Notes under the pieces: generated by a model
What the model was told of the DNA's origin: nothing
The model's database searches: none
The model's input: the letters and a program-made list of their open reading frames with translations, nothing else
Shown here: piece by piece, positions 24,463-32,917 of the stretch
How positions within the stretch are numbered: position 1 is the first letter of the stretch
Layout: each line of letters opens with the position of its first letter
Source of the DNA: Planctomycetota bacterium
Lineage (GTDB): Bacteria > Planctomycetota > UBA8742 > UBA2392
Assembly: GCA_016712285.1 (NCBI GenBank)
Contig: JADJRK010000001.1
Span: 1,116,001-1,180,000 of the forward strand
DNA length: 64,000 bases
Direction of reading: 5' to 3'
Position numbers and translations under genes: made by a program

Positions 24463-25500
24463 TTATTTCTTACGCTTGCTTTGGCTGTCGAGGAACTTCT
24501 TTTCGGCCCGCGTCAGGCTGGTAATGCCGCTGGCGCTGATCTTGGCGAGGATCGCGTCAAGCTGGCCCTTCTCAGCCGCTGCCGCCTCGGCTTGTTTCGC
24601 CGCTTCGCGCTCAATCTTTTCAAGCGTCTTTCGCTCGCGCTCGCGCTGCTTGGCAGCCGCCGGGTCTTCGTCGTCATAGGTGTGCATGTAGCCGCGCTTG
24701 CTCCATGGCTCGTCTGCGGCTTCGACGCCGACCTTGGGCAGCGCGCCCTTGTTCTTGAGCGCCTGCATGAATACCGCGCCGAACGCAGCCCCCCACAGTA
24801 GTTGCGTCGGGCTGAGCCCGATTTCGCCCGCTGCAAACAGCGCCATCATCAAGTTGATTGCAAGCAGTACGCCGATCACCACGGCCAGCACGCGCTTCAG
24901 CGGCCAACCGCCAATCGAGCGCTGGTTCGGCACAATCCACAACAGCCCGACAAAGCACGCAACGATCCCCGGCCCGCAGCCCATGATCACAACCTGCTGG
25001 CGCCCGGGCTGGATCAGGGCATCGCTGAAACCCGCCATCAGGTTGGCAGCAACGCAGGCGCCGATAAACAGCAGCAGGAAGCGGCGACGGCCCAGCGGCT
25101 CCTCGAGCGACTTGCCGGCGAAGTACACGAAGATGGTGTCAAGCACCGCGCTGAAAATGCCCGGCGCCACAAGCCAGCTGGTGGCGGCTTTCCAGTAACC
25201 CGGCGAGTAGCCCTGCACCCACGGGGTAATGTCACTCGCGGTAAGCACGAACAGCTTGCGCGCCCACCACGCCTGCCGCCCCTCGGCCACCGAAGCCGCC
25301 CAGAACTCGGCCACGTCGGCGGTCTTCAGCGAGCCCGCGTACTGAATCGTGTCGGAAACGACCAGGCCGCTGATGAACCCGGCCACGACGGTGATAATCA
25401 GCCCGATCGTTGCGGGGCCGACGCCTCGGGAGAGCTCGAATCGAGGCTTGGCGCGAAAATAGTCTCGATCTTCGTAACCCATTACCGGGCCATGAGACAT
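24463..25500 (-). CDS. Rhomboid-fold membrane protein, probably inactive protease
   Basis: 345 residues. Six hydrophobic helices match a rhomboid layout, and the C-terminus (DAILAKISASGITSLTRAEKKFLD) is the helical tail common to bacterial rhomboid proteins. The motif expected to hold the nucleophile (GASG/GxSx) reads MGCGPGIVA, with no serine. The helix expected to carry His reads LLWGAAFGAVF, with no histidine. It may therefore be a pseudoprotease. Start is ambiguous: the ATG at 25498-25500 is used, and MGYEDRDYF at 25482 is an alternative. The gene is divergent from the HD-GYP gene. Confidence 0.75.
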   Translation of the reverse strand: MSHGPVMGYEDRDYFRAKPRFELSRGVGPATIGLIITVVAGFISGLVVSDTIQYAGSLKTADVAEFWAASVAEGRQAWWARKLFVLTASDITPWVQGYSPGYWKAATSWLVAPGIFSAVLDTIFVYFAGKSLEEPLGRRRFLLLFIGACVAANLMAGFSDALIQPGRQQVVIMGCGPGIVACFVGLLWIVPNQRSIGGWPLKRVLAVVIGVLLAINLMMALFAAGEIGLSPTQLLWGAAFGAVFMQALKNKGALPKVGVEAADEPWSKRGYMHTYDDEDPAAAKQRERERKTLEKIEREAAKQAEAAAAEKGQLDAILAKISASGITSLTRAEKKFLDSQSKRKK

Positions 25501-25661
25501 GAGGAAAACTGCTTGGCAAGCAGGGGCCGAAGGACGGTCCACTCGCCCAATGTGACCAATGGCAGTGGCCTAGTGCAATCTAACTGTAAATGGCACTTGG
25601 GATTGGGCCAATTATTCCTAAATTCTTAATAGTTAGCTAACCGGTCAGTGTCGATGTGGTT

Positions 25662-25682
25662 ATCGGACCACGACGGTCCGAT
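25662..25682. promoter_or_regulatory. Perfect inverted repeat in the HD-GYP gene leader
   Basis: ATCGGACC-ACGAC-GGTCCGAT, an 8-bp perfect palindrome ending 34 bases before the start codon at 25717 and preceded by an AT-rich stretch (25608-25645). It could be an operator or an RNA hairpin. Confidence 0.35.
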
Positions 25683-25716
25683 GCTGCAAGAACGACACGA
25701 TGCCGGCAGGTTTTGC

Positions 25717-27318
25717 ATGAAAGCAGAACTGATCATCCGGGGCGGCACACGCGACAGCCAGAAGATCGCGCTGGTCCCCCATGGTCGTATCACATTCGGA
25801 CGCTCTCCGACCTGCGACGAGCGCTTCACTGAAGAGTCGTTCAGTCGCGCCCATTTCAGCGTCGAGGGCAAGGGCAGCTTCTTTCTGCTGACCGACCTGC
25901 AAAGCAGCACGGGCACTGAGGTCAACGGCAAGAAGGTCGCCAGCAAAATCCTGCACAGCGGCGACCGCATTGTCGCCGGTGGCATTGAGTTCGGTTTCAA
26001 AACGCAGGAAACGCCCACCAACAAGATCAGCGCCAACAGCGGCTTGCTTGAATCCGAACCCAGCAAGAACGCCAGCATCCGCGTGGAAGCCAACTTTGAA
26101 GACGGCTCGTTCCACCTCGAAGACACCGAGTCCGCCGAAGGCCAGCCCGACACCAGCCAGCTGCTTGAGCGCACCCGCGGCGCACTGCAAACCATTTACC
26201 ACGTCGGCAACCTGATCTACACGCAGGAGAGCCTTGACCGCGTGTGCCACACGATCATGGACGCGGCGATGGACGTGCTGCAACCGGATCGCGGCTTCCT
26301 GGTCATGTACGACCCCGAAGACAAGGTGCTTGAGCCCGTGGTCGTGCGGCGCCGCAAGTCGCCCGGCGGCAACGGCAGCTCGCGTACCAGCACGCGGTTG
26401 CTGCGCGCTGTCGACGATGAGCTGACCCTGTGCCGGCCGATCATTCTTTACAGCGTGAAGAAGGGGCTGAGCGTCATCAGCGGCGCCGTGCACCCTGAAA
26501 CCGGCGACAGCAACAGCAAGCACATCAAGAGCGCGATGTGCGTGCCCGTGCGCACCAACACCGACATCATCGGCGCGATCTACCTTGACCGCGTGGACAA
26601 CGACACTCCGTTCCACCAGCACCAGCTTGAGCTGCTGGCGGGCATCGGCCGCCAAGCCGGTGTCGCCGTCGAACGCGCCCGCATGCTGGAAGACATGGAA
26701 GGCCTGTTCTACTCATGCGTGCGCGCGCTGGTCAGCAGCATTGAAGCCAAAGACCAGTACACCCACGGCCACAGCGAGCGCGTGACCGCGTTTGCCGTGA
26801 CACTGGCCGAAGAGATGCAGCTGGATGCCGAGACGCTCGACAACGTGCGGCTGGGTGCCTTGCTGCACGACGTGGGCAAGATCGGCGTGGCAGAAAAGAT
26901 TCTGACCAAGCCAAGCCGCCTGACGCCGGACGAGGTAAAGGTGATTCGCCTGCACCCCGTGCGCGGCGGCGAAATCCTGAGCCACATTCGCAACATCCCC
27001 GGCGTGATCGCCGCCGTGAAGCACCATCACGAGATGTACAACGGCCTGGGCTATCCGGACGGTCTGGTCGGCGACGAGATCCCGCAGACGGCGCGGATTG
27101 TGGCGCTGGCCGACGCGTTTGACGCCATGACCAGCAACCGCAGCTATCGCCGCAACTTCGACGTGGATGAAGCGATCAGCGAGTTCACCCGGTGTTCCGG
27201 CGACCAGTTCGACCCGCAGGTGTGCGAGGTCATGATCCGCCTGCTGCGCGAAGGCACGATCATCCCGTGCAACGAGCTCTTCGCCAAAGGCATCGACATC
27301 AGCAAGAGCATTTACTAG
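25717..27318 (+). CDS. FHA-GAF-HD-GYP signalling phosphodiesterase
   Basis: 533 residues. The FHA domain (about 1-100) has ITFGRSPTCDERF and SRAHFSV phosphothreonine-binding motifs. A GAF domain (about 160-310) follows, then HD-GYP (about 325-510) with the HD pair in LLHDVGKIGV, HHHEMYNGLGYPDGL and DAFDAMTSNRSYR. HD-GYP domains hydrolyse c-di-GMP or cGAMP, so the protein probably links Ser/Thr kinase signalling to cyclic dinucleotide turnover. The ATG at 25717, with GGCAGG upstream, starts directly at the FHA strand; the reading frame extends further back without homology. Confidence 0.92.
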   Translation: MKAELIIRGGTRDSQKIALVPHGRITFGRSPTCDERFTEESFSRAHFSVEGKGSFFLLTDLQSSTGTEVNGKKVASKILHSGDRIVAGGIEFGFKTQETPTNKISANSGLLESEPSKNASIRVEANFEDGSFHLEDTESAEGQPDTSQLLERTRGALQTIYHVGNLIYTQESLDRVCHTIMDAAMDVLQPDRGFLVMYDPEDKVLEPVVVRRRKSPGGNGSSRTSTRLLRAVDDELTLCRPIILYSVKKGLSVISGAVHPETGDSNSKHIKSAMCVPVRTNTDIIGAIYLDRVDNDTPFHQHQLELLAGIGRQAGVAVERARMLEDMEGLFYSCVRALVSSIEAKDQYTHGHSERVTAFAVTLAEEMQLDAETLDNVRLGALLHDVGKIGVAEKILTKPSRLTPDEVKVIRLHPVRGGEILSHIRNIPGVIAAVKHHHEMYNGLGYPDGLVGDEIPQTARIVALADAFDAMTSNRSYRRNFDVDEAISEFTRCSGDQFDPQVCEVMIRLLREGTIIPCNELFAKGIDISKSIY

Positions 27319-27447
27319 CCGCGATCCGGTTTCTGCCCGACGCACCGTGTATTCGCGGGTTTGTGCCGCATTGCAACTTGCCGCCAACGCCTGCCGACGT
27401 GCGGCGTTGAATTGATGCGCCCAATGCCATGAGACAAGGAGTCTCCG

Positions 27448-28431
27448 ATGTCGAGGATCTTGCTATTGCCCTGTTTCCTGATTGCACTTGGTACATTGGG
27501 ACTCGGTCACAGCGTTGCGGCCCAGGACGCAGGCGCGCTGCCTGAAAAGTTCACACTCAAATTCATCGCAACAGATCCTGCAGGCAAACCCGTTGAGGGT
27601 GCACTGGTCACCGTCGCGCATGTCGCCAAGGACGACAACCCTGAAATCCGGGGCGATGCCTGGTCATATGAAGTCGGGCTCACAGACAGCGAAGGCAAGC
27701 TTGAGACTACCAGCGATGTCGTGATGGAAGGCAATGAACGATGGACCGGCCCGCTGACGCTTACGTTCACTGCCTACAAAGAGGGCTTGGCCGCGCCCGA
27801 TCATCAAAAGGTGCTTGTTGCGCCTGGCTCAAGCCACGACATACGCTTCAAGTTCACCACAGGCGGCAGCATTTCCGGCCGTATTGTTGACTCCGCCGGA
27901 GCGCCGGCTGCCGGGATCATGGTCGCCGCGTCGACGGAGGCTCCCAACAGCAGCGGGCGGGACATTCGCTCGCCCGGCGATGTATCCAGAATCATCTACT
28001 ACCGTGACCAGCTCGCGACCACTGATACCAACGGCAACTACGTCCTGAAGGGCCTGCGCCCGGGCGAGTTTTTTGTGGTCGTCAAGTCGCCGGGGTTTTC
28101 CGGTGTGGCACCGAAGTGCACCGTTGCCGACCGCGCATCGGTAGTTCTTCCAGAGGCCCTCACTGCGACGCGACTGACAGCGCTCAAGTTCACGCTGTCC
28201 GTAACGAAGAAAACTTTCGCAAGGCTCACGTTCTACGACGCCGAAGGCCGGACTGTTGCCAAGTCCGCGTTTTCTGACGCGCACGGCAAGTGTGTTGTTG
28301 TGGACGTGCCGCCAGCTTCAGTGCGCGTTGAGATCGAAGCCCGGGGCTTCAAGAAGACCCCCGGCCTCAACTTCAAGCTGGTTGACGGCGAACACACCGA
28401 CCTGGGCCAGATTGAGCTTGAAGCCGAGTAA
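27448..28431 (+). CDS. Secreted protein with carboxypeptidase-regulatory-like (Ig) domains
   Basis: 327 residues with a signal peptide (cleavage near SVAAQ, residue 26). Beta-sandwich repeats follow, of which GSISGRIVDSAGAPAAGIMV ... TDTNGNYVLKGLRPGEFFVVV is a clear carboxypeptidase-regulatory-like domain (about 135-220). Such domains serve in adhesion or envelope binding and have no catalytic site. AAGGAG precedes the ATG. It is downstream of the HD-GYP gene but separated by 129 bases with a small hairpin (CAACGCC/GGCGTTG, 27385-27409). Confidence 0.75.
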   Translation: MSRILLLPCFLIALGTLGLGHSVAAQDAGALPEKFTLKFIATDPAGKPVEGALVTVAHVAKDDNPEIRGDAWSYEVGLTDSEGKLETTSDVVMEGNERWTGPLTLTFTAYKEGLAAPDHQKVLVAPGSSHDIRFKFTTGGSISGRIVDSAGAPAAGIMVAASTEAPNSSGRDIRSPGDVSRIIYYRDQLATTDTNGNYVLKGLRPGEFFVVVKSPGFSGVAPKCTVADRASVVLPEALTATRLTALKFTLSVTKKTFARLTFYDAEGRTVAKSAFSDAHGKCVVVDVPPASVRVEIEARGFKKTPGLNFKLVDGEHTDLGQIELEAE

Positions 28432-28475
28432 GCTGGCCGCGCCTGATTGCTTGCGTGGACGCACTGGACTGCCGG

Positions 28476-29114
28476 TCAGGCCACGCGCAGGCTCTTGATG
28501 CGTTGGGCGTAGTCGCCTGAGAACACGTAGTTGCCGGCGACAAGCACATTCGCGCCTGCTGCGATTGCTTCCTTTGCTGTCTGCTCGTTGATGCCGCCGT
28601 CGATTTCTATGTCGAGGTTGGGCGCCGCGGCGCGCGCGGCCTTTACCGATTCCAGCACCTTGGCGATGAACTTCTGGCCGCCGAAGCCCGGCCACACACT
28701 CATCACGAGCAGCATGTCAATCTGGTCAAGCCAGGGTCTTGCCGCGTCAAGACTGGTGTCGGGGTTGAGCACCAGGCCCGGCTTTACGCCCGCCTTGCGG
28801 ATTGCCGCCAGCGTTTCGCCAATGGGCGCGTTGCACTCGACGTGAATCGTCAGGTAGTCCGCGCCAGCCTTGGCGAACGCTTCGATGTAGCGCTGCGGGT
28901 CAGTCATCATCAGGTGGCAATCGAGCGGCTTGGTCGCGACCTTCTTGATTGCGGCCACAACGGGCGGGCCGATCGTCAGGTTGGGCACAAAGTGCGCGTC
29001 CATCACGTCCACGTGCAGCAGGTCCGCGCCCGCGGCTTCAATCGCACGCACTTCTTCGCCAATGCGGGCGAAGTCGCAGGAGAGCAGGCTTGGCGCAATC
29101 TTCAGTGCTGGCAT
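28476..29114 (-). CDS. rpe: Ribulose-phosphate 3-epimerase
   Basis: A 212-residue TIM barrel interconverting ribulose-5-P and xylulose-5-P. Motifs include APSLLSCDFARIGEEV, the metal-binding HVDVMDAHFVPNLTIGPP and CHLMMTDPQRYI, MSVWPGFGGQKF and EIDGGINEQTA. The ATG at 29112-29114 overlaps the stop of the four-helix-bundle gene as TGATG. In the absence of that insert rpe would directly follow pgk, so the ancestral unit was probably pgk-rpe. Confidence 0.96.
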   Translation of the reverse strand: MPALKIAPSLLSCDFARIGEEVRAIEAAGADLLHVDVMDAHFVPNLTIGPPVVAAIKKVATKPLDCHLMMTDPQRYIEAFAKAGADYLTIHVECNAPIGETLAAIRKAGVKPGLVLNPDTSLDAARPWLDQIDMLLVMSVWPGFGGQKFIAKVLESVKAARAAAPNLDIEIDGGINEQTAKEAIAAGANVLVAGNYVFSGDYAQRIKSLRVA

Positions 29115-29539
29115 CAGGAGTTCCGAGTTCCGGGTTCCGCGTTCCGGGTTGTAGGTTGCGTCGGGCCGTTCGCCCCTTCGCCCCTGAGATAGGATGCTAA
29201 CCCGCCGATCATTCGAATCGTCTTGTTGACGCACTCGTAATATCCATCGAACGCCGCTTGGTCGATAGCGTCCAGATCAACCGGCACGTACAGCATCGAC
29301 TGCACTTCAATCGCCGATGCCTTGGCAATGCTGAGGAAGCGGGCAAAGTCTTTTGCACTGTGCCTTCCGAACCCCTCGGCAATGTTGTTCATGATTGACA
29401 GCGACGCGCGAGTCAACTGGTCCTTCAATCCGAACTCGCGGACCAAGCGAGGTTCAGAAAACAGGCGGTAGAAGTCACGCGTAAGTTCGCGCGCAGTCTG
29501 CCACGCCTTGATGTCCTCAAATCGTTCAAACGTGGCCAT
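29114..29539 (-). CDS. Four-helix-bundle protein (23S rRNA IVS-type family)
   Basis: 141 residues. FEDIKAWQTARELTRDFYRLF and the helix LTRASLSIMNNIAEGFGR are hallmarks of the family first seen in 23S rRNA intervening sequences. Function is unknown; the fold forms pentameric four-helix bundles. The gene sits between pgk and rpe and is bounded by GTTCCGAGTTCCG-type short repeats in opposite orientation. Its last nine residues (NAEPGTRNS) are encoded by that repeat, which suggests arrival as a cassette. It is coupled to rpe through TGATG. Confidence 0.9.
   Translation of the reverse strand: MATFERFEDIKAWQTARELTRDFYRLFSEPRLVREFGLKDQLTRASLSIMNNIAEGFGRHSAKDFARFLSIAKASAIEVQSMLYVPVDLDAIDQAAFDGYYECVNKTIRMIGGLASYLRGEGANGPTQPTTRNAEPGTRNS
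29117..29148. repeat. GTTCC-type short repeat, left edge of the 4HB cassette
   Basis: Four tandem units of GAGTTCC/GGGTTCC/GCGTTCC/GGGTT lie between the 4HB coding core and rpe. The inverted counterpart is at 29541-29572. Confidence 0.7.
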
Positions 29540-29540
29540 G

Positions 29541-29572
29541 CATCAACTCGGAACTCAGAACGCGGAACTCAG
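29541..29572. repeat. GGAACTC-type short repeat, right edge of the 4HB cassette
   Basis: CTCGGAACTCAGAACGCGGA followed by ACTCAGAACTTC: tandem units that are the reverse complement of the left-edge repeat. The repeat includes the pgk stop codon (29569-29571), so the insertion left pgk intact. Confidence 0.7.
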
Positions 29573-30768
29573 AACTTCAGCAGCGCTTCCAGCGCCGGCA
29601 TGGGCTCGCCTTGCAGCAATGTTAAACTTGCGCCGCCGCCGGTGCTTACGTGGCTCATGCTTCCGGCAAGCCCGAAGTGCTCGACCGCGGCTGCGCTGTC
29701 GCCGCCGCCTACCACGCTGAACGCGCCGGCGTTGGTGCTGTCGGCGATCGCCTGCACTATCGCACGCGTGCCGTTGCTGAAGCGCTCTTTCTCGAACACG
29801 CCCATCGGGCCGTTGAACAGGATGGTCTTGGCGCGCTTGATCGCGTCTGCAAAGCGCGTCGCTGTCATGTCGCCGATGTCAAACGCCGCCTGGCCCTGCG
29901 GCACGTCGCCGTTGACTTCGGTTGCGCCCTCAACGTCGATGGCCTCCGCGACGACGTGGTCGCTTGGCAGGTGCACGATCACACCAAGGTCGCTGGCCTT
30001 GGCCAGCATCGCCTTGCACTCCGGCACCAGCGTGTCGTCGCACAACGAATTGCCGATCGCCACGCCCTGCGACAGCAGAAACGTATAGGCCATGCCGCCA
30101 CCGATGCAGATCTCATTGACCTTGCCCAGCAGGTTGTTCACCAGCGGAATCTTGTCGCTGACCTTGGCGCCGCCCAGCACAGCCAGCGTCGGCTTTGCGG
30201 GCTTGTCGAGCACGCGTGCCATGGCGTCGATTTCGCCTTTCACCAGCAAGCCGGCGGCGCTGGGCAACAGCTTGGCAGGCCAGACCATGCTGGCATCGGC
30301 GCGGTGGCAGGTGCCGAAGGCGTCGTTGACGTAGGCGTCGGCCAGGGAGGCGAGCTCGCGCCCGAAGACTTCAACGCCTTTGGATTCGGCTTTGTGGAAG
30401 CGCAGGTTTTCGAGCAGCACGGCGCGACCGTTTTCGATGCCGTGGACGCTGTGGCGCGTCTGCTCGCCCACGCAGTCAGGAAGCAGCGGAACTTCAAAGC
30501 CGAGCAGTTCACTCAAGCGCTTGGCCACGGGCGCGAGTGAGTACTTGTCTTCGAAACCGTTGCCCTCGGGGCGGCCGAGGTGGCTGGCAAGAATGAGCTG
30601 CGCGCCCTGGGCCAGCAGCTTTTTGATGGTGGGCAGCGCGGCGACAATGCGCGCGTCGCTGGTGATGGACTTGCCCTCAAGGGGCACGTTGAAGTCGCAG
30701 CGCACAAACACGCGCTTGCCCTTGAGGTTACCCAGCGCGTCCAAACCCGGAATCTTCGATAGGTCCAT
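29569..30768 (-). CDS. pgk: Phosphoglycerate kinase
   Basis: A 399-residue glycolytic kinase making ATP from 1,3-bisphosphoglycerate. Signature VRCDFNVPLEG, substrate arginines in SHLGRPEG and NLRFH, GGAKVSDKI, NGPMGVFE and the nucleotide loop GGGDSAAAV are all present. I use the ATG at 30766-30768; the upstream extension to 30822 has no pgk character. Upstream on the minus strand TATAGT near 30784 could be a -10 box. The gene is followed by the 4HB cassette and rpe. Confidence 0.97.
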   Translation of the reverse strand: MDLSKIPGLDALGNLKGKRVFVRCDFNVPLEGKSITSDARIVAALPTIKKLLAQGAQLILASHLGRPEGNGFEDKYSLAPVAKRLSELLGFEVPLLPDCVGEQTRHSVHGIENGRAVLLENLRFHKAESKGVEVFGRELASLADAYVNDAFGTCHRADASMVWPAKLLPSAAGLLVKGEIDAMARVLDKPAKPTLAVLGGAKVSDKIPLVNNLLGKVNEICIGGGMAYTFLLSQGVAIGNSLCDDTLVPECKAMLAKASDLGVIVHLPSDHVVAEAIDVEGATEVNGDVPQGQAAFDIGDMTATRFADAIKRAKTILFNGPMGVFEKERFSNGTRAIVQAIADSTNAGAFSVVGGGDSAAAVEHFGLAGSMSHVSTGGGASLTLLQGEPMPALEALLKF

Positions 30769-31041
30769 ATCAGCCCCCTGCGCACTATAGCCCTCAACAC
30801 GGGGCGCACCAGACAAGTGCAAAACACGTCGCCCTTGGTAAGGTTTCCATGTGGACGCCGATTCAACTGAACAAGAGGAGGCGCATTGGACTCGTACGAC
30901 TTCCTGCCGCTTCCCGAAGTGGCCGAGAGCAGCACTTGATCACGCCCGTGGCCGCCCATTGGCGGGTGCCACTGAACAGCCGCCTTGGTAACGTCTCGCT
31001 GGCAACGCCAATGAGCCAACGGTCTAGACGGACCTTCTACA
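30769..31041. other. Divergent intergenic region, possible 17-codon leader ORF
   Basis: This is the promoter region of pgk (minus) and of the membrane protein at 31042 (plus). On the plus strand AGGAGG (30876-30881) stands 4 bases before a TTG opening a 17-codon frame (30886-30939, reading MDSYDFLPLPEVAESST). It may be a leader peptide or a remnant of a longer gene. Nothing else is recognisable. Confidence 0.25.
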
Positions 31042-31857
31042 ATGAAATTGCCGCCTCGCAGGGAATTGAAAGTTGCCAATGCGCCTGTCTCGCGCGTCGA
31101 GAATGGAGATTATCCGCGCGAGTGGAGCCTCTGGGAGTTCACGCATGCCAATGCTTACTTCGACGTCGCGCCGCGCCCGCTGATTGCGCGGAGTGCCTGG
31201 TGGCTTGCCATGGCATTGTTGGGCGTCGCCCTCGTAGCTCTCGGATGCTGGTTCCTGTTGGTTCTGACGCCGCAGACGCTGGACGATAAGCAATTCAAAG
31301 AGACATACATGCTCGCTTCCATTGCGCCGTTTGGCGTGCTGCTTTTCTACACTTCGTGTGCAAAACTGCGGGCGTTCAATGTATGGCGCAACGCGAACAT
31401 TGCTCCGGCCCGGATAGAAGTGGTGCATCAGGGCGTAGCAATGCCGACCTGGGCCAGCCTTGCCGCCGGGGCTGCGTTGGGCGTGGTAGGTTCACTGGTA
31501 GCCGCTGCGATTCAGGTTTTCTTTCTGGCGAGCCTGCAGATTGTCACTGTCGAAAACGGTCGGCGCATCCGGCGCACCATTCGTGTCAATCGCAACGACA
31601 CAAGCGCACTACGGGGCGACGTTCTGTGGGTGGCAATCGCGCCCTCTGGTCGCTGCTTGGCCTTATGGGACTTGTCGCTCGATACCCTGCAAGCGTCGCG
31701 CGTGCCGCTGAACGTCAAGTCGTGGTTTGCCGATGCGTTGCGCGAAGCCCATGATGATGGCCCAAATGACAAGCACTTGGAGAACGTATTCAGCGCAGAA
31801 CAACAACAGGCCGCCGAGGCCAACACTCGTGCGATGAAGCGGGCGGGGCGGGAGTAG
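31042..31857 (+). CDS. Hypothetical multi-pass membrane protein
   Basis: 271 residues with three or four hydrophobic helices: ARSAWWLAMALLGVALVALG, LASIAPFGVLLFYTS and WASLAAGAALGVVGSLVAAAI. A soluble C-terminal half ends in a charged Gln/Ala-rich helix. No family recognised and no clear ribosome site, so the start is uncertain. Flanked downstream by repeat-rich noncoding DNA. Confidence 0.55.
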   Translation: MKLPPRRELKVANAPVSRVENGDYPREWSLWEFTHANAYFDVAPRPLIARSAWWLAMALLGVALVALGCWFLLVLTPQTLDDKQFKETYMLASIAPFGVLLFYTSCAKLRAFNVWRNANIAPARIEVVHQGVAMPTWASLAAGAALGVVGSLVAAAIQVFFLASLQIVTVENGRRIRRTIRVNRNDTSALRGDVLWVAIAPSGRCLALWDLSLDTLQASRVPLNVKSWFADALREAHDDGPNDKHLENVFSAEQQQAAEANTRAMKRAGRE

Positions 31858-32181
31858 AGTTCCTTCCTCGACCCACCCTGTGGTTCATTTTCTCATTGGG
31901 TGACTCACGTCATGCTTGTTTAGGCCCTTGGCTGCCCGTTTGGCTGGCTGCAGGCGACGCCCCCCTTCTGCCGAAATCGCCCCCCACTTCGAAATGCGTT
32001 TCACCACAGAGGCACAGAGCCGCGGAGAACTGCTTTTCTATTCAATTCTTGGTTTTGGTTTCCTCTCTGACTCAGTTTCTCCGTGATGAACGCCTTTGCC
32101 GTGCCGACCGGTCAAGCGCCAACCATACAGGCCAGAGGCCTGCAACACGTGCGGGCTGGAAGCCCGCATCACACAATGCAG
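31858..32181. repeat. Gene-free stretch with REP-like hairpins
   Basis: No gene. Contains a CACCACAGAGGCACAGAG-type phrase (about 32003) of the kind scattered in many genomes, then CAGGCC-AGA-GGCCTG (32128-32142) and GCGGGCT-GGA-AGCCCGC (32151-32167). The latter two resemble the hairpins at 32827-32917, so the gene at 32182 is bracketed by palindromes. Confidence 0.6.
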
Positions 32182-32769
32182 CTACGCCGCTTTTTGCAGC
32201 CGGCCTAACCCTGGGTTGGTCTTGCTGATGATCCGGCGCAGCAGGCTTGCGGCTTGCATGCCGATGCGCATCAGCGTCACCACGGGATCGGGGCCGCGCC
32301 GCGGCCTTTGCTGCGGCGTGCTGTACAGCGGCTCGGGCTCAGGCTCTGCGTTCAGGACAGCCATCGCTTCGCGGCGGCGCTCGGGCGACACGGCTTGCAG
32401 CGCCTCTTGCACGGTGCAGATCACGTCATCCAGCACGTGAGCGGCGCGCACCAGCATTTGCCGGGCGTGCTCGTCGTCGAGCTTGAGCTCTGCGATGTGC
32501 TGGAAGCCCTTGCTGACCGCAACGCCGAAGCCGGCCGTCACGCCGCAGGCTTCCAGTACGCGGTCGGGCGCGGGGCCGGATTCGGGCAGCTTGCTGCGCG
32601 CGACGCGGTTCAAGTGCGCGGCGTTGGCCTGCTGCTCGGCGCCGTAGGGTTCAAGCTCGGGCGGCATCTCGGGCGCGGGCTCGGGCTCGGCCAGAGCCTT
32701 TGCGCGTCGCGCCTCTTTCTGTTGTCGCTTGAGCGCGGCGATGCGCGCCCTTCGTTCAAAACGGTTCAT
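32182..32769 (-). CDS. Hypothetical protein with basic N-terminus
   Basis: 195 residues beginning at an ATG preceded by AAGGAGG. The first 30 residues are Arg/Lys/Ala-rich (MNRFERRARIAALKRQQKE), a Glu/Pro stretch follows (EPEPAPEMPPELEP), and the centre is helical (DEHARQMLVRAAHVLDDVIC, QEALQAVSPERRREAM). The basic tail (PQQRPRRGPDP ... RRIISKTNP) may be where nucleic acid or membrane contacts occur. No family recognised. It is flanked on both sides by REP-like hairpins. Confidence 0.6.
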   Translation of the reverse strand: MNRFERRARIAALKRQQKEARRAKALAEPEPAPEMPPELEPYGAEQQANAAHLNRVARSKLPESGPAPDRVLEACGVTAGFGVAVSKGFQHIAELKLDDEHARQMLVRAAHVLDDVICTVQEALQAVSPERRREAMAVLNAEPEPEPLYSTPQQRPRRGPDPVVTLMRIGMQAASLLRRIISKTNPGLGRLQKAA

Positions 32770-32826
32770 AAAACCTCCTTCGTTCAGATGAAGGAAGCCT
32801 ACAAAGCCACGCGACAAGACAGTGGC

Positions 32827-32917
32827 ATGGCCTTCCAGGCCATGTAGTACCAACGGCTTCCAGCCGTTGGGGACGGGCACGGAGGCCCGTCCAGACGACA
32901 TCGGCTAGAAGCCGATG
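32827..32917. repeat. Cluster of four REP-like hairpins
   Basis: Four perfect palindromes in 91 bases: ATGGCC-TTCCA-GGCCAT (32827-32843), CCAACGGC-TTCCA-GCCGTTGG (32850-32870), GGACGGGC-ACGGAG-GCCCGTCC (32871-32892) and CATCGGCT-AGA-AGCCGATG (32899-32917). Stem sequences differ but size and the TTCCA/AGA loop style recur. Confidence 0.75.

Noticed and set aside
32003..32020. CACCACAGAGGCACAGAG phrase as a possible insertion-sequence end.
   Set aside because: No transposase, inverted partner or target duplication nearby; it is a commonly scattered phrase.
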